From Halomonas sp. NO4 (GTDB taxonomy: Bacteria; Pseudomonadota; Gammaproteobacteria; Pseudomonadales; Halomonadaceae): a DNA stretch of 64,000 nucleotides. Location: contig NZ_WHMA01000005.1 of NCBI RefSeq assembly GCF_010994375.1, positions 124,001-188,000 on the forward strand. Direction: 5' to 3'. The position numbers and the translations under genes are program-made. Under the pieces are notes generated by a model that was not told the origin of the DNA, did no database searches, and saw only the letters and a program-made list of their open reading frames with translations. The stretch's first letter is position 1; each line of letters starts with the position of its first letter. Below are positions 1 through 8,845 of the stretch, piece by piece.

Positions 1-1608
1 CAGGGACAGGCTGACGATGGGGTAGAAGGTCGCCACCCCCTGGCGGTTCTCCACGCGGATGCCGCCGGCCTGCCGGTCGAGGGCGTCATAGAAGTCGGGA
101 GCCAGGACGGCGAAGGCGTCGAGAATGCGCCGGCAGGTGTCACGCCAGCAGGCCTGATCGAGAAGCAGCACGAAGTCATCGCCGCCCACATGGCCGACGA
201 AGTCCTCCTCCCCCACCTGGGTCTGGAGCAGGTGCGCCACGGCGACGATCACCCGGTCCCCGCGCGCATAGCCATAGGCGTCGTTGAACGCCTTGAAGTT
301 GTCCAGGTCGCAGTACACCGCCGCGAAGGGCGCCCCGCTCGCCAGCCGCCGGGCGAGGGTTTCGTTGATCAAGATATTGCCCGGGAGACCGGTCAGCGGG
401 TTGGCGTGGCGCGCCTGGCGAACCTGGATGGCGGTGATCTCGCGCAGCAGGTCGACGATGGTGCCCATGCCCAGGTAAACGCCGAGATCGTCTACGATCA
501 CGAAGTCCTCTTGCTGGAGGTCGTGGCGGTCGGTCAGCTCTTGGCTGAGCTTGGCCAGCGGTGTCTCCTGGGCGGTCACCAACACCTGAGTATCGAGGAG
601 CTCGCACACCTGGCGGCGGGCATAGAGGGCGTGGCTGAAGGGGTTGGTGAACAGCGTCAGAAAGTCGTTGCGGCGCACCACGCCCAGGGGACGACCGTCC
701 CGCTCCACCACCGGCACGCAGCGCAGCCGGGGCTCGCCACGAAAGCGCTCGACCAGGGCCGGCACGGGCAGCGTCGGCGCGACCGCCTCGACGGGGCGGG
801 TGATGGCACAGGCACAGCGCACCGGCTCGCTGCACAGCGGCGCCGGGGCGGGCAGCAGGTGGTCGACGCTCAACGGCGGCATCGCGCTGGGTCGGGCGAA
901 GAAGTAGCCCTGCAACAGGGAGAGCCCGCGGTCGAGCTCCCACAGACAGCGATGCTCCTGCTCGGTCTCGATGCCCTCGGCGATCAGCTGGCAGTCGAGG
1001 CTGCGCGCCACGTCGAGGATCGAGCGCAGGAACTCGCGCTTGGCCGGCGCCTGGTCGATGCCGGCCACGAAGTGGCGGTCGAGCTTGACGAAGTCCGGGC
1101 GCAGCTCCGACCAGTGGCGCAGGCTGGAATGCCCGGCGCCCAGGTCGTCGAGCGCCACCTGGAAGCCCATCTCGCGGTAGTGGGCCACCGCCTGGCGCAT
1201 CAGCGCGTAGTCGTGGATGGGCATGTGCTCGGTGAGCTCGATCACCACCCGACTGGGGGCCAAGTCGGCCTCGTGGAGGAAGCGCAGGGTCAGCCCCTCG
1301 CGAAAGTCGCGCTCGACAATGGTGGCGGGCATGACGTTGAGAAAGAGCCGCCCGGGCAGCCCCAGCGCTGCGAAACGCTGGATCGCCAAGCGCCGGCACA
1401 GCAGGTCCAGCTCGACCAGCGAGCCGGCCCGGGTAGCCAGGTCGAAGAGCGCCACCGGGGAGCGCAGAGGGGAGCCCTCCGGGCCGCGGATCAGCGCCTC
1501 GTAGCCGTGGATCGTCTGCCGCCCCACGTCGACGATGGGCTGGAAATACACCCGTAGCTGCTCGCCCTCAAGGATGGCCCTGAGTGATTGCCCCTCCTGT
1601 GCCGTCAT
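1..1608 (-). CDS. EAL-CBS-GGDEF c-di-GMP turnover protein (C-terminus outside window)
   Basis: Partial: 536 residues are present and the reading frame is still open at base 1. The N-terminus carries an EAL phosphodiesterase domain, with EAL at about 37-39, followed by ELTEH, a DDLGAG segment and AEGIET. Next is a region resembling a CBS pair (about 270-390), then a GGDEF domain whose signature reads GGDDF at 475-479. EAL domains hydrolyse c-di-GMP and GGDEF domains make it. Here the EAL residues look intact, while the fourth position of the cyclase signature is Asp instead of Glu, so phosphodiesterase or regulatory activity is more likely than synthesis. The start is the ATG at 1608, preceded by a GGAAGG-like ribosome binding site. 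No signal peptide or membrane segment is seen, so it is probably cytosolic. Confidence 0.88.
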   Translation of the reverse strand, partial: MTAQEGQSLRAILEGEQLRVYFQPIVDVGRQTIHGYEALIRGPEGSPLRSPVALFDLATRAGSLVELDLLCRRLAIQRFAALGLPGRLFLNVMPATIVERDFREGLTLRFLHEADLAPSRVVIELTEHMPIHDYALMRQAVAHYREMGFQVALDDLGAGHSSLRHWSELRPDFVKLDRHFVAGIDQAPAKREFLRSILDVARSLDCQLIAEGIETEQEHRCLWELDRGLSLLQGYFFARPSAMPPLSVDHLLPAPAPLCSEPVRCACAITRPVEAVAPTLPVPALVERFRGEPRLRCVPVVERDGRPLGVVRRNDFLTLFTNPFSHALYARRQVCELLDTQVLVTAQETPLAKLSQELTDRHDLQQEDFVIVDDLGVYLGMGTIVDLLREITAIQVRQARHANPLTGLPGNILINETLARRLASGAPFAAVYCDLDNFKAFNDAYGYARGDRVIVAVAHLLQTQVGEEDFVGHVGGDDFVLLLDQACWRDTCRRILDAFAVLAPDFYDALDRQAGGIRVENRQGVATFYPIVSLSL

Positions 1609-1746
1609 TGCGCCTTCCGTTCACCGCCCTGTTATAAGACGAGGATGCGACATCGCCATGACAAGAGCGTGACAGCGACGACGGTTGCCTGGCATGGCAA
1701 CCGGATGACATCGGGTGGCGTTTCCGAGCGAGCGGCTGCCCGGGGC

Positions 1747-2412
1747 CTACCAGGGCAGCGCTTCGCCGTTGCTGTGCCAGAAGGTGCCAGTGGTCTCGAG
1801 GGTCAGCGCCGCGATGCGCTCGGCGATGCCGGCGGCGGCCTCCTCGGGGGGAATCAGGCCGCCGAAGTTGACCATGCGCGTCTTCACGTAGCCGGGGTGG
1901 AGCTGGATCACGGCGATGCCGCGGGGCGCCAGGTCCATGGCCAGCGACTTGCCGAAGGCGTTGAGTGCCGCCTTGGAGGCGCGGTACCCGTAGCGGCCGC
2001 CGGAGTCGTTGTCGGCGATCGAGCCCATGCGGCTGGAGACGTTGGCGACCTTGCTGCCCTCGCCGAGATTGTCGAGCAGCGCCTCGGTGAGGCGCAGCGG
2101 GGCATAGGCGTTGATCTCCATCTGCGTGCGGATGGTGTCGAAGTCGAGCGCGCCCAGTGATTCATCGTGAAGCAGGCCGGCATTGTTGATCAGCAGGTCC
2201 AGGCGGCGGCTTGCCAGCTCCCCGGCCAGGCGTGCCACGTCCTCGGGGCGGGTCACGTCGACGCCTTCGATGAGCGTCTCGGACACCTCGGCCAGCTCGT
2301 GGGAGGCTTCACGGCAGACGCCGATGACGCGCCAGCCGGCGGCGTGATAGTGGCGGGCCAAGGCCAGGCCGACGCCGCGGTTGGCGCCAGTGATCAGTAC
2401 GGTGGAAGACAT
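1747..2412 (-). CDS. SDR family NAD(P)-dependent oxidoreductase
   Basis: A 221-residue classical-length short-chain dehydrogenase. The nucleotide-binding motif TGANRGVG is at 8-15, NNAG at 76-79, the catalytic Ser at about 126-127, and YxxxK at Y143/K147. The protein resembles C-factor/CsgA-like SDRs, which act on unidentified carbonyl or alcohol substrates. The ATG at 2412 follows a GGAG site with a five-base spacer. It stands alone between the c-di-GMP gene and the divergent truC, so context does not indicate a substrate. Confidence 0.9.
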   Translation of the reverse strand: MSSTVLITGANRGVGLALARHYHAAGWRVIGVCREASHELAEVSETLIEGVDVTRPEDVARLAGELASRRLDLLINNAGLLHDESLGALDFDTIRTQMEINAYAPLRLTEALLDNLGEGSKVANVSSRMGSIADNDSGGRYGYRASKAALNAFGKSLAMDLAPRGIAVIQLHPGYVKTRMVNFGGLIPPEEAAAGIAERIAALTLETTGTFWHSNGEALPW

Positions 2413-2590
2413 GGCGACTCCTGCTCTCTGTGTGGTGACGGGTTACCCACCACGTTGGGGGGCGTCGGCGTCACTTCAAGCCGCAGCGCCATCGCGCGGC
2501 CAATCGATGCTTGCCAGGCTAACCGCATCGGATGACAGCTCAGCCCCCAACGGCGACAATGGCGGGCCTTTCGCAACACGCTGAACCGGT

Positions 2591-3370
2591 ATGCCGGAAC
2601 CGCTGACGATTCTCCATCAGGACGACCACCTGGTCGTCGTGCACAAGCCCGCGGGGCTGCTGGTGCACCGCACGGCCCTGGCGCGCGGCGAGCGCGAGTT
2701 CCTGGTGCAGCGGCTGCGGGACCAGTTGGGCCGGCGCGTCTATCCGGCCCACCGCCTCGACCGCCCCACCTCGGGGGCGATGGTATTCGGCCTCGACCCG
2801 GCGATCGCCACGCGGCTGGGCGAGGCCTTCACCGAACGCCGCGTCGAGAAGCGCTATCTCGCCGTGGTGCGCGGCCTCGGCCCCGAGGATGAGCGGCTCG
2901 ACTATGCGCTGCGCGAGGAGGACGGCCATCGCCCCAAGGCCGAGATGCCCGCCCAGCCGGCACAGACCGCCATTCGCCGGCTCGACAGCGTGGAACTGCC
3001 GGTCGCCGTGGACCGCTACCCGACCAGCCGCTATTCGCTGATGGAGGCGCACCCGCTCACCGGGCGTCGCCACCAGATCCGCCGCCACCTGTCGCGCCGC
3101 GGCTACCCGATCATCGGCGACGCCAAGCACGGCAAGGGCAACCACAACCGCTTCTTCGCCGAGCGACTGGCCTGCCCGCGCCTGCTGCTGGCTGCCGTGG
3201 AACTCGCCTTCGACCATCCCGTCGAAGCGTATCGCCTGGTGGTCAGCGCAGCCCTGGATGCGCCCATGACGCAGCTGTTCCGGCGCTTCGGCTGGGCCGG
3301 CCACCTGCCGGTGAACGCCGCTCGTCACGCGCCTCTCCGTACTCCCCAAGCCGAACCGATCACGCCATGA
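2591..3370 (+). CDS. truC: tRNA pseudouridine(65) synthase TruC
   Basis: 259 residues, matching the E. coli TruC length of about 260. RluA-type pseudouridine synthase fold with the signature HRLDRPTSG at 54-62, where D57 is the catalytic aspartate. TruC isomerises U65 of certain tRNAs in the T-stem region. No N-terminal S4 domain is present, which fits TruC better than RluC or RluD. The stop codon overlaps the start of tcdA (ATGA), so the two tRNA-modifying genes are translationally coupled. The ribosome binding site before the ATG is weak. Confidence 0.93.
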   Translation: MPEPLTILHQDDHLVVVHKPAGLLVHRTALARGEREFLVQRLRDQLGRRVYPAHRLDRPTSGAMVFGLDPAIATRLGEAFTERRVEKRYLAVVRGLGPEDERLDYALREEDGHRPKAEMPAQPAQTAIRRLDSVELPVAVDRYPTSRYSLMEAHPLTGRRHQIRRHLSRRGYPIIGDAKHGKGNHNRFFAERLACPRLLLAAVELAFDHPVEAYRLVVSAALDAPMTQLFRRFGWAGHLPVNAARHAPLRTPQAEPITP

Positions 3371-4209
3371 CCGACCTGACTGCCACTCCCGCCCTGGACG
3401 ACCATGAGCTGCGCTTCGGCGGCATCCGCCGCCTCTACGGCCGCCGGGCCTTCGAGCGCTTTCGCACCGCCCACGTGGTGGTGGCCGGTGTGGGCGGCGT
3501 GGGCAGCTGGGCGGTAGAAGCGCTGGCGCGCTCGGGGATCGGCAAGCTCACGCTGATCGACCTCGACGACGTCTGCGTCTCCAACGTCAATCGCCAGCTG
3601 CATGCCCTGGACGGCACCATCGGCCGCCCCAAGGTGGACGTGCTCGCCGAGCGCTGCCGGGCCATCCAGCCCGGCATCGAGGTGGTGGCCGACACCGCCT
3701 TCGTCACCCCCACCAACCTGGCCAGGCGGTTGCCCCTGGATGCCGACCACGTGGTGGACGCCATCGACAGCGTGGTCGCCAAGGCGGCGCTGATCGCCTG
3801 GTGCCGGCGCCACAAGCTGCCGATCACCGTGACCGGTGCCGCCGGCGGCCAGACCGACCCAACCCGCATCCGCATCGCTGACCTAACCCGTACCGAGCAC
3901 GACCCGCTGCTCGCCAAGGTGCGCGCCCGGCTGCGCCGCGACTACGGCTACTCGCGCAATCCCAAACGCCGCTTTTCCGTGGAATGCGTCTACTCTGACG
4001 AACAGCTGATCTATCCCGGCGCCGACGGCGAGGTGTGCGCCACCAAGCCCGGCCAGGGCGAGGCGACGCGCCTCGACTGCGCCTCGGGCTTCGGCGCCGC
4101 CACCTTCGTCACCGGCAGCTTCGGCTTCGTCGCCGCCTCACGGGTGCTTACGCGGCTGGCCAAGCAGGCCGCCGCGGCGGCCGATGAAGACGACAAAGCT
4201 GATCCATGA
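3367..4209 (+). CDS. tcdA: tRNA threonylcarbamoyladenosine dehydratase TcdA
   Basis: 280 residues of the E1-like/ThiF family. The ATP-binding GVGGVG motif is at 41-46, followed by an acidic strand (LIDLDDVCVSN) and the NRQ motif typical of CsdL/TcdA. TcdA cyclises t6A37 of ANN-decoding tRNAs to ct6A in an ATP-dependent reaction. The N-terminal RFGGIRRLYG segment and the full length fit TcdA rather than ThiF or MoeB. It overlaps truC by four bases and is followed directly by the DUF1653 gene, so the three probably form one operon. Confidence 0.94.
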   Translation: MTDLTATPALDDHELRFGGIRRLYGRRAFERFRTAHVVVAGVGGVGSWAVEALARSGIGKLTLIDLDDVCVSNVNRQLHALDGTIGRPKVDVLAERCRAIQPGIEVVADTAFVTPTNLARRLPLDADHVVDAIDSVVAKAALIAWCRRHKLPITVTGAAGGQTDPTRIRIADLTRTEHDPLLAKVRARLRRDYGYSRNPKRRFSVECVYSDEQLIYPGADGEVCATKPGQGEATRLDCASGFGAATFVTGSFGFVAASRVLTRLAKQAAAAADEDDKADP

Positions 4210-4229
4210 CCCTCAGGCTGGAGTTCCCG

Positions 4230-4454
4230 ATGCCCCCTTCCCTTCCCGTCCCCGGCATCTACTGCCACTACAAGGGCAACCACTACGAGGTGCTCGGCGT
4301 GGCCCACCACAGCGAAACCGAGGAACCGCTGGTGGTCTATCGCGCGCTCTACGGCGAGTATGGCCTCTGGGTGAGACCGCTGGACAACTTCACCGAGACC
4401 GTGGAGGTGCAGGGCGAGCCGGTGCCGCGCTTCGAGCTCGAGAAGGCGTTCTGA
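4230..4454 (+). CDS. DUF1653 domain protein
   Basis: A 74-residue protein consisting almost entirely of a DUF1653 domain (PGxYxHYKGxxYEVLG near the N-terminus, then VVYRALYG and LWVRPLDNF). Function is unknown; the fold is expected to be a small beta-barrel. I prefer the ATG at 4230 because GGAG lies six bases upstream. An in-frame ATG at 4206 overlaps the tcdA stop (ATGA) and would add eight residues, but it has no clear ribosome binding site. Third gene of the truC-tcdA operon. Confidence 0.85.
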   Translation: MPPSLPVPGIYCHYKGNHYEVLGVAHHSETEEPLVVYRALYGEYGLWVRPLDNFTETVEVQGEPVPRFELEKAF

Positions 4455-4459
4455 GCCGC

Positions 4460-5227
4460 CTAGCGCTGTCCGCGGTGCGCCCACCCCGTCATCCGCTTCT
4501 CCAGCGCCGCGAACAGCTCGTACATCACCATGGCCATGGCGCTGATCACGATCAGCCCGGCGAACACCAGCGCCATGCGCATCTGCGAGCCGGCGCTCAT
4601 CATCAGGTAGCCGATGCCCTGGTTGGAGGCCACCGTCTCGGAGACCACGGTGCCCACGAAGGCCAGGGTGATGGCCACCTTCAGCGAGGCGAAGAAGTAG
4701 GGCAGCGAACGCGGCAGTCCCACCTTGAGCAGCACATCCATCCGCCGCGCCCCAAGCACGCGCAGCACGTCCTCGAGCTCCGGCTCCAGGGTGGCGAGCC
4801 CGGTGGCCACGTTGACCACGATGGGAAAGAAGCAGATCAGAAAGGCGGTGAGAATCGCCGGTATCGAGCCGATGCCGAACCACACCACCAGGATGGGCAC
4901 GAAGGCCACCTTGGGAATGGCGTTGAAGCCCACCAGCAGCGGATAGCAGGCGTGGTAGAGAAAGCGCGACGAGCCGATGAGAAAGCCCAGCGCCAGTCCC
5001 ACCACCACGCCCAGGCCAAACCCGGCCAGGGTGGTCCAGAAGGTCTGCCAGGAGTGCACGCCGATGGGCCCGGCGAAGGCCACCAGCGCCTGAGCGGTGG
5101 CCGAGGCGCTGGGAAAGATGAACTCGGGGACATCCAGGGCGCGCACCGTCACCTCCCAGACGACCACCAGCGCCGCCACCGCGATCCAGGGGGCCAGGCG
5201 CTCGCGCAGCTTCTCGTTGCGGGTCAT
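4460..5227 (-). CDS. ABC transporter permease (SsuC/TauC/ThiX type)
   Basis: 255 residues with about six hydrophobic segments and the cytoplasmic coupling EAA-like loop (EDVLRVLGARRMDVLLKVGLP). This is the BPD_transp_1 permease of NitT/TauT/THI5-like importers. It is the last of three genes on the minus strand (binding protein, ATPase, permease), 15 bases after the ATPase, with an AAGGAG site before its ATG. It should form the inner-membrane channel of the importer. The substrate cannot be told from the permease. Confidence 0.92.
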   Translation of the reverse strand: MTRNEKLRERLAPWIAVAALVVVWEVTVRALDVPEFIFPSASATAQALVAFAGPIGVHSWQTFWTTLAGFGLGVVVGLALGFLIGSSRFLYHACYPLLVGFNAIPKVAFVPILVVWFGIGSIPAILTAFLICFFPIVVNVATGLATLEPELEDVLRVLGARRMDVLLKVGLPRSLPYFFASLKVAITLAFVGTVVSETVASNQGIGYLMMSAGSQMRMALVFAGLIVISAMAMVMYELFAALEKRMTGWAHRGQR

Positions 5228-5242
5228 GCTCTCTCCTTCGAC

Positions 5243-6019
5243 TCAGGCACTGCGAATCTCGCCGATCTGGGTACGCAGCTCCTGCACCAGGGCGGTGAAG
5301 GCCGGCTCGTAGGTGCTGGCCAGCTCGCGGGGGCGCGCCAGTTCGATCTGGCGCCGCTCGATGAGACGCCCCGGCCGACGGCTCATCACGTAAACGGTGT
5401 CGGCCAGGAACGCCGCCTCGCGCAGGTCATGGGTCACCAGCACCACGGTGAAGCGCTGCGCCTCCCAGAGATCGCGCAGCACGCACCACAGCTCCTCGCG
5501 GGTGAAGGCGTCGAGCGCAGCGAAGGGCTCGTCGAGCATCAGCAGGCGCGGACGATGAATCAGCGCGCGGCAGATCGAGGCGCGCTGCTGCATGCCGCCG
5601 GAGAGCTGCCAGGGGTACTGGTCTTCATAGCCCGCCAGGCCTACCGTGCGCAGCAGCTCGCGGGCCCAGCCGACGAACTCCGCACGGCGCTTGCGAAACT
5701 GGCTGCGGTAGGGCTTGACGATCTCCAGCGGCAGCAGGACGTTGTCCAGGGTGGTGCGCCAAGGCAGCAGGTTGGCGTTCTGGAAGGCCATGCCGGCGAT
5801 CTTCAGCGGCCCGCTCACGGCCTCGCCGTCGACCCGCACCGTCCCGCCGGTGGGCGCGTGCAGCCCGGTGCACAGCTTCATGAAGGTCGACTTGCCGCAG
5901 CCCGACGGCCCCACGAAGGCCACGAACTCCCCCTCCTCGATGGTGAGGGAGATGTCCTCGATGGCGTTGCCGGAGTCGTCGTAGGCCAGGCTGACCCGAT
6001 CGAAACTGACGAAACTCAT
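5243..6019 (-). CDS. ABC transporter ATP-binding protein (NitT/TauT type)
   Basis: 258 residues. Walker A GPSGCGKST is at 37-45, the signature LSGGMQQR at 139-146, Walker B LLMLDEP at 159-165, followed by the D-loop and a switch histidine (LVTHDLREA). It energises the importer encoded by its neighbours. Its ATG overlaps the stop of the binding-protein gene (ATGA), indicating translational coupling. Confidence 0.95.
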   Translation of the reverse strand: MSFVSFDRVSLAYDDSGNAIEDISLTIEEGEFVAFVGPSGCGKSTFMKLCTGLHAPTGGTVRVDGEAVSGPLKIAGMAFQNANLLPWRTTLDNVLLPLEIVKPYRSQFRKRRAEFVGWARELLRTVGLAGYEDQYPWQLSGGMQQRASICRALIHRPRLLMLDEPFAALDAFTREELWCVLRDLWEAQRFTVVLVTHDLREAAFLADTVYVMSRRPGRLIERRQIELARPRELASTYEPAFTALVQELRTQIGEIRSA

Positions 6020-7065
6020 TCGTTCTGCCCGGGGAAGATCATCCGCTCCGCCTGGGGCGGCAGGTAGGCGTCGGTGAACACCTCATCGGCGCTGGGTACC
6101 TCGGGCAGATCGTAGGCGTCGGCGACCAGTTGGATGGCGTTGGCCAGGCGCGCCTCGTCCACGGCCCCCGCCCCGTTGGCCCGCGCGTCCGGTGTGTCGA
6201 TGCTGCCCTCGATGGCCAGCTTCAGGCGCCGGGTCTCCAGGTCCACGTCGATGAGGGGGTCGCGCTCCTGCACGTAGGCGATGGCGCCTTCCGGGTCGGC
6301 CAGGGTCGCTTCGAGGGCGCGGTTGAAGGCGCGCAGGAAACCGGCCACCGCCTCGGGATTCGCCTCGGCGAACACCTCGCGCACCACGATGGCGTTGCCG
6401 TAGAGCGGCACGCCGTACTCGGGAAAGGGCATGATCGTCAGCGCCTCTTCGCCCATGCCACGGCCTTCCAGGTTGAGCAGGCTGGTGAAGTAGAAGCCGG
6501 TGATGGCGTCCACGTCGCCGCGCACCAGCAGCGTCTCGCGCAGGGTGGGGTCGACGTTCTGCCACTCGACGGCGTCCGCGTCGAGGTCGTTGGCGTCGGC
6601 GAAGATCCCCCAGGCGCGGTAGCCGGTGTCGAAGGCGGGGGCAGCCAGCGACTTGCCGGCCAGGTCCGCCGGTGTCTCGATGCCGCGATCCTTGCGCGCG
6701 AAGACTGCCGCCGGGGTGCCGTCGTAGACCACGTAGACGCCCTGGATGCCGGGTGCGTCGGGATTCTCGGCCAGGAACTCCACCAGGGCGTTGAGATCGC
6801 CGAAGCCCATCTCGTAGGCCCCCGAGGCGACCCGATTGATCGCCCCGGCGGAGCCGCTGCCCGAGTCCACCTGGACCTCGAGCCCCTCCTCGGCGAAATA
6901 GCCGCGCTCGACCGCCATCAAGAAGGGCGCCGAGGGCCCCTCGAAGCGCCAGTCGAGCTGGAAGCGAATGGGTGTGGTGTCGTCCTGGGCCGCGGCGCTG
7001 CCCACTAGGGTCAGGAGCAGACAGCCGGCGACCAGGCTGGCCAGTCGGGAGAGAAAGCGACTCAT
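6016..7065 (-). CDS. ABC transporter substrate-binding protein, NMT1/THI5-like
   Basis: 349 residues. A Sec signal peptide is at about 1-26 (hydrophobic core then SAAAQD), followed by a NMT1/THI5-like periplasmic domain beginning IRFQLDWRFEGPSAPF. Families of this fold bind hydroxymethylpyrimidines, aromatic sulfonates, nitrate and similar compounds; here the ligand is unknown. I chose the ATG at 7065 because it begins the signal peptide. An in-frame extension to 7233 encodes no recognisable sequence. First gene of the importer operon. I looked for a TPP riboswitch in the 265-base upstream gap and saw none, which weakens a thiamine-precursor assignment. Confidence 0.9.
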   Translation of the reverse strand: MSRFLSRLASLVAGCLLLTLVGSAAAQDDTTPIRFQLDWRFEGPSAPFLMAVERGYFAEEGLEVQVDSGSGSAGAINRVASGAYEMGFGDLNALVEFLAENPDAPGIQGVYVVYDGTPAAVFARKDRGIETPADLAGKSLAAPAFDTGYRAWGIFADANDLDADAVEWQNVDPTLRETLLVRGDVDAITGFYFTSLLNLEGRGMGEEALTIMPFPEYGVPLYGNAIVVREVFAEANPEAVAGFLRAFNRALEATLADPEGAIAYVQERDPLIDVDLETRRLKLAIEGSIDTPDARANGAGAVDEARLANAIQLVADAYDLPEVPSADEVFTDAYLPPQAERMIFPGQNE

Positions 7066-7273
7066 GATGGTGCCCTCATGTCTTGGAGTTGTCGTTGTTG
7101 CCATGCAGGTTTCCTGCCAGCCTGCCGCCGCCACGGCCCGGCACGCCATGGTGTTGCGCTGCGGGGCGCTCAGATCGCCATAACGGTGCACGAAAGGCGG
7201 CGAAGCCGGTCCTTGTGCACCAGCGTAGATCATCGGGTGACGTTTCCCAGGGCAGCGGCACGCCGCAACGACA

Positions 7274-7304
7274 GCGCCCGCACCGGCAGGGCCGATGCGG
7301 GCGC
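7274..7304 (-). terminator. hairpin downstream of bfr
   Basis: A nine-base GC stem (7274-7282 with 7296-7304) enclosing a further four-base stem. It lies 27 bases after the bfr stop. There is no strong T-run, so it may only stabilise the transcript 3' end. The rest of the gap to the binding-protein start (7065) shows nothing recognisable. Confidence 0.5.
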
Positions 7305-7330
7305 ATCACGTTCCGAATGGCTGGCAGGCG

Positions 7331-7813
7331 TTACTCGTCGCCGGCCTCCTGCATCTGCTTGTGCAGGTAGTTCTCGATACCGACCTTGTCGATCAGGCTG
7401 AGCTCGGTCTCGATGTGATCGATGTGACCCTCCTCGTCGGAGAGGATGTCGCGCAGCAGATCGCGGGTCACGTAGTCCTGTACCGACTCGCAGTAGGCAA
7501 TCGCCTCGATGTAGCCCTGGCGCCCCTCGTGCTCGAGCTTGAGGTCGCACTCGAGCATCTCGCGGGTGTTCTCGCCGATCAGCAGCTTGCCATAGTCCTG
7601 CAGGTTGGGCATGCCCTCGAGGAAGAGGATGCGCTCGATGAGCTTGTCGGCGTGCTGCATCTCCTCGATGGACTCGTCGAACTCCCACTTGGCCAGCTTC
7701 TGCAGGCCCCAGTCCTTGTACATCTTGGCGTGCAGGTAGTACTGGTTGATGGCCACCAGCTCGGCGCCCAGGGCCTTGTTGAGATGTTCGATGACCTTGG
7801 CATCACCTTTCAT
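7331..7813 (-). CDS. bfr: bacterioferritin
   Basis: 160 residues, colinear with E. coli Bfr. All six ferroxidase ligands are present (E18, E51, H54, E94, E127, H130), as is the haem-ligating M52. The 24-mer stores iron as ferric mineral in the cytosol. The ATG at 7813 follows a GGGAGAG site; longer in-frame starts add unrelated sequence. It lies 206 bases downstream of bfd on the same strand, the partner that reduces it. That gap contains no gene. A weak Fur-like stretch around 7970 matches only 9 of 14 positions and is not called. Confidence 0.97.
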   Translation of the reverse strand: MKGDAKVIEHLNKALGAELVAINQYYLHAKMYKDWGLQKLAKWEFDESIEEMQHADKLIERILFLEGMPNLQDYGKLLIGENTREMLECDLKLEHEGRQGYIEAIAYCESVQDYVTRDLLRDILSDEEGHIDHIETELSLIDKVGIENYLHKQMQEAGDE

Positions 7814-8019
7814 GATCTCTCCCTCTTCATCACGGAATGGACGGTCCTGAGTGATCAGGATAGCAGCCGTGTCGGCAATGGACCGCACGGCAGGTGCCCC
7901 CAGTATTGTCCACCGAGGGCCAAAAGTCCAAACACGACAATAGCTTGGGAGAATATCAACAAGAATGAGAAGGATTGGCTATCGACGCCGCGGCGAAGGG
8001 GTGTCGGCGGGGAAGGAGC

Positions 8020-8226
8020 TCAGACGGCGTAGGCCAGGTCGTCCACCGAGGCCGCCATCTCGTTGACGATGGCCTCGCGGGTGATGTGCTTGGCCACGCA
8101 GGCACACTTGCCGCACTGGGTGCCGCAACCGGTCTCGCCCTGGACCTCGCGCCAGCTGCGGGCGCCGCCCTCGACGGACTCGCGGATCTTGTGGTCGGTC
8201 ACGCCCTTGCAGATACACACGTACAT
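8020..8226 (-). CDS. bfd: bacterioferritin-associated ferredoxin
   Basis: 68 residues. The [2Fe-2S] ligands are C4, C6, C38 and C41, as in E. coli Bfd, with extra cysteines C34 and C43. Bfd docks on bacterioferritin and passes electrons to the haem to release iron under starvation. The ATG at 8226 has GAGGTG upstream; the open frame extends further but without homology. Expression is probably iron-repressed: a Fur-like box lies just upstream. Confidence 0.96.
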   Translation of the reverse strand: MYVCICKGVTDHKIRESVEGGARSWREVQGETGCGTQCGKCACVAKHITREAIVNEMAASVDDLAYAV

Positions 8227-8258
8227 TGCAGCACCTCGCCGTTCGTCACGAGATCGAA

Positions 8259-8273
8259 TGTAAATGATTCGCA
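8259..8273 (-). promoter_or_regulatory. putative Fur box upstream of bfd
   Basis: Matches the 7-1-7 Fur consensus (TGATAAT-N-ATTATCA) at 10 of 14 positions. It begins 32 bases before the bfd start codon, where an iron-responsive repressor would be expected. The call rests on sequence match and context only. Confidence 0.55.
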
Positions 8274-8327
8274 TGGCGTGTCGCAAGGGGAAATCGAAAA
8301 TTTTCTGACTGGAGTCATGCACGGTGG

Positions 8328-8810
8328 CTATCGACCCCGCGCCGCTTTGGGCAGCACCACGGTGCGCGTACCGGAGGCGATGTCGGGCCAGCTGCGCCGT
8401 TCAGCATCGAACAGCACCCACAGGTAGCCGAGGCCGAAGGCGGCCAGGGACAGCCAGGCCACGGCAAAGCGGATCAGGCTCTGGGCGAGCGAGATGGGTC
8501 GGCCGTCGCGGGTCTGCACGCGCAGCCGCCACACCTGCATCCCCAGCGTCATGCCGGCACGCTTCCAGCAGAAGGCGAAAAAGGCGAAGGCACTGGCAAG
8601 CAGCAGGGCTTGCAGCGTAAGCCGCTGCGCCAGGCCGGTTCCCACCGCCTCGGCGCCGATGCCGATCACGAAGCGGAACAGGGCCAGGTGGGCCACGGCC
8701 ACCAGCAGCCAGATCGCCGCCACCAGGAAGCCGTCGTAGAGCATGGCTCCCAGGCGCCGGCCCAGTCCCGCGGGCCAGGCGTCGTCGAGGTGGTCGAAGC
8801 GTCGCGGCAT
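8328..8810 (-). CDS. RDD family membrane protein
   Basis: 160 residues with three to four hydrophobic segments. The N-terminal GLGRRLGAMLYD segment holds the conserved Arg and Asp of the RDD family. A second charged loop (GMTLGMQVWRLRVQ) matches the family pattern. RDD proteins are integral membrane proteins of mostly unknown function; some have been linked to Na+(Li+)/H+ antiport. An AAGGAG site precedes the ATG. It sits downstream of lptG in the same direction with a 35-base gap. Confidence 0.9.
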   Translation of the reverse strand: MPRRFDHLDDAWPAGLGRRLGAMLYDGFLVAAIWLLVAVAHLALFRFVIGIGAEAVGTGLAQRLTLQALLLASAFAFFAFCWKRAGMTLGMQVWRLRVQTRDGRPISLAQSLIRFAVAWLSLAAFGLGYLWVLFDAERRSWPDIASGTRTVVLPKAARGR

Positions 8811-8845
8811 GTTCTTTTCTCCTTATCTCTACAAAAGGGGCACTC

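Noticed and set aside
1684..1703. Hairpin GGTTGCC/GGCAACC between the SDR and c-di-GMP genes
   Set aside because: Stem of seven bases without a T-run; downstream of the SDR stop but too weak to call a terminator.
7066..7330. Possible TPP riboswitch upstream of the THI5-like binding protein
   Set aside because: No CUGAGA or the other conserved TPP-aptamer elements on the minus strand.
7960..7985. Fur box upstream of bfr
   Set aside because: Best match is only 9 of 14 positions, not better than expected by chance in a gap of this size.
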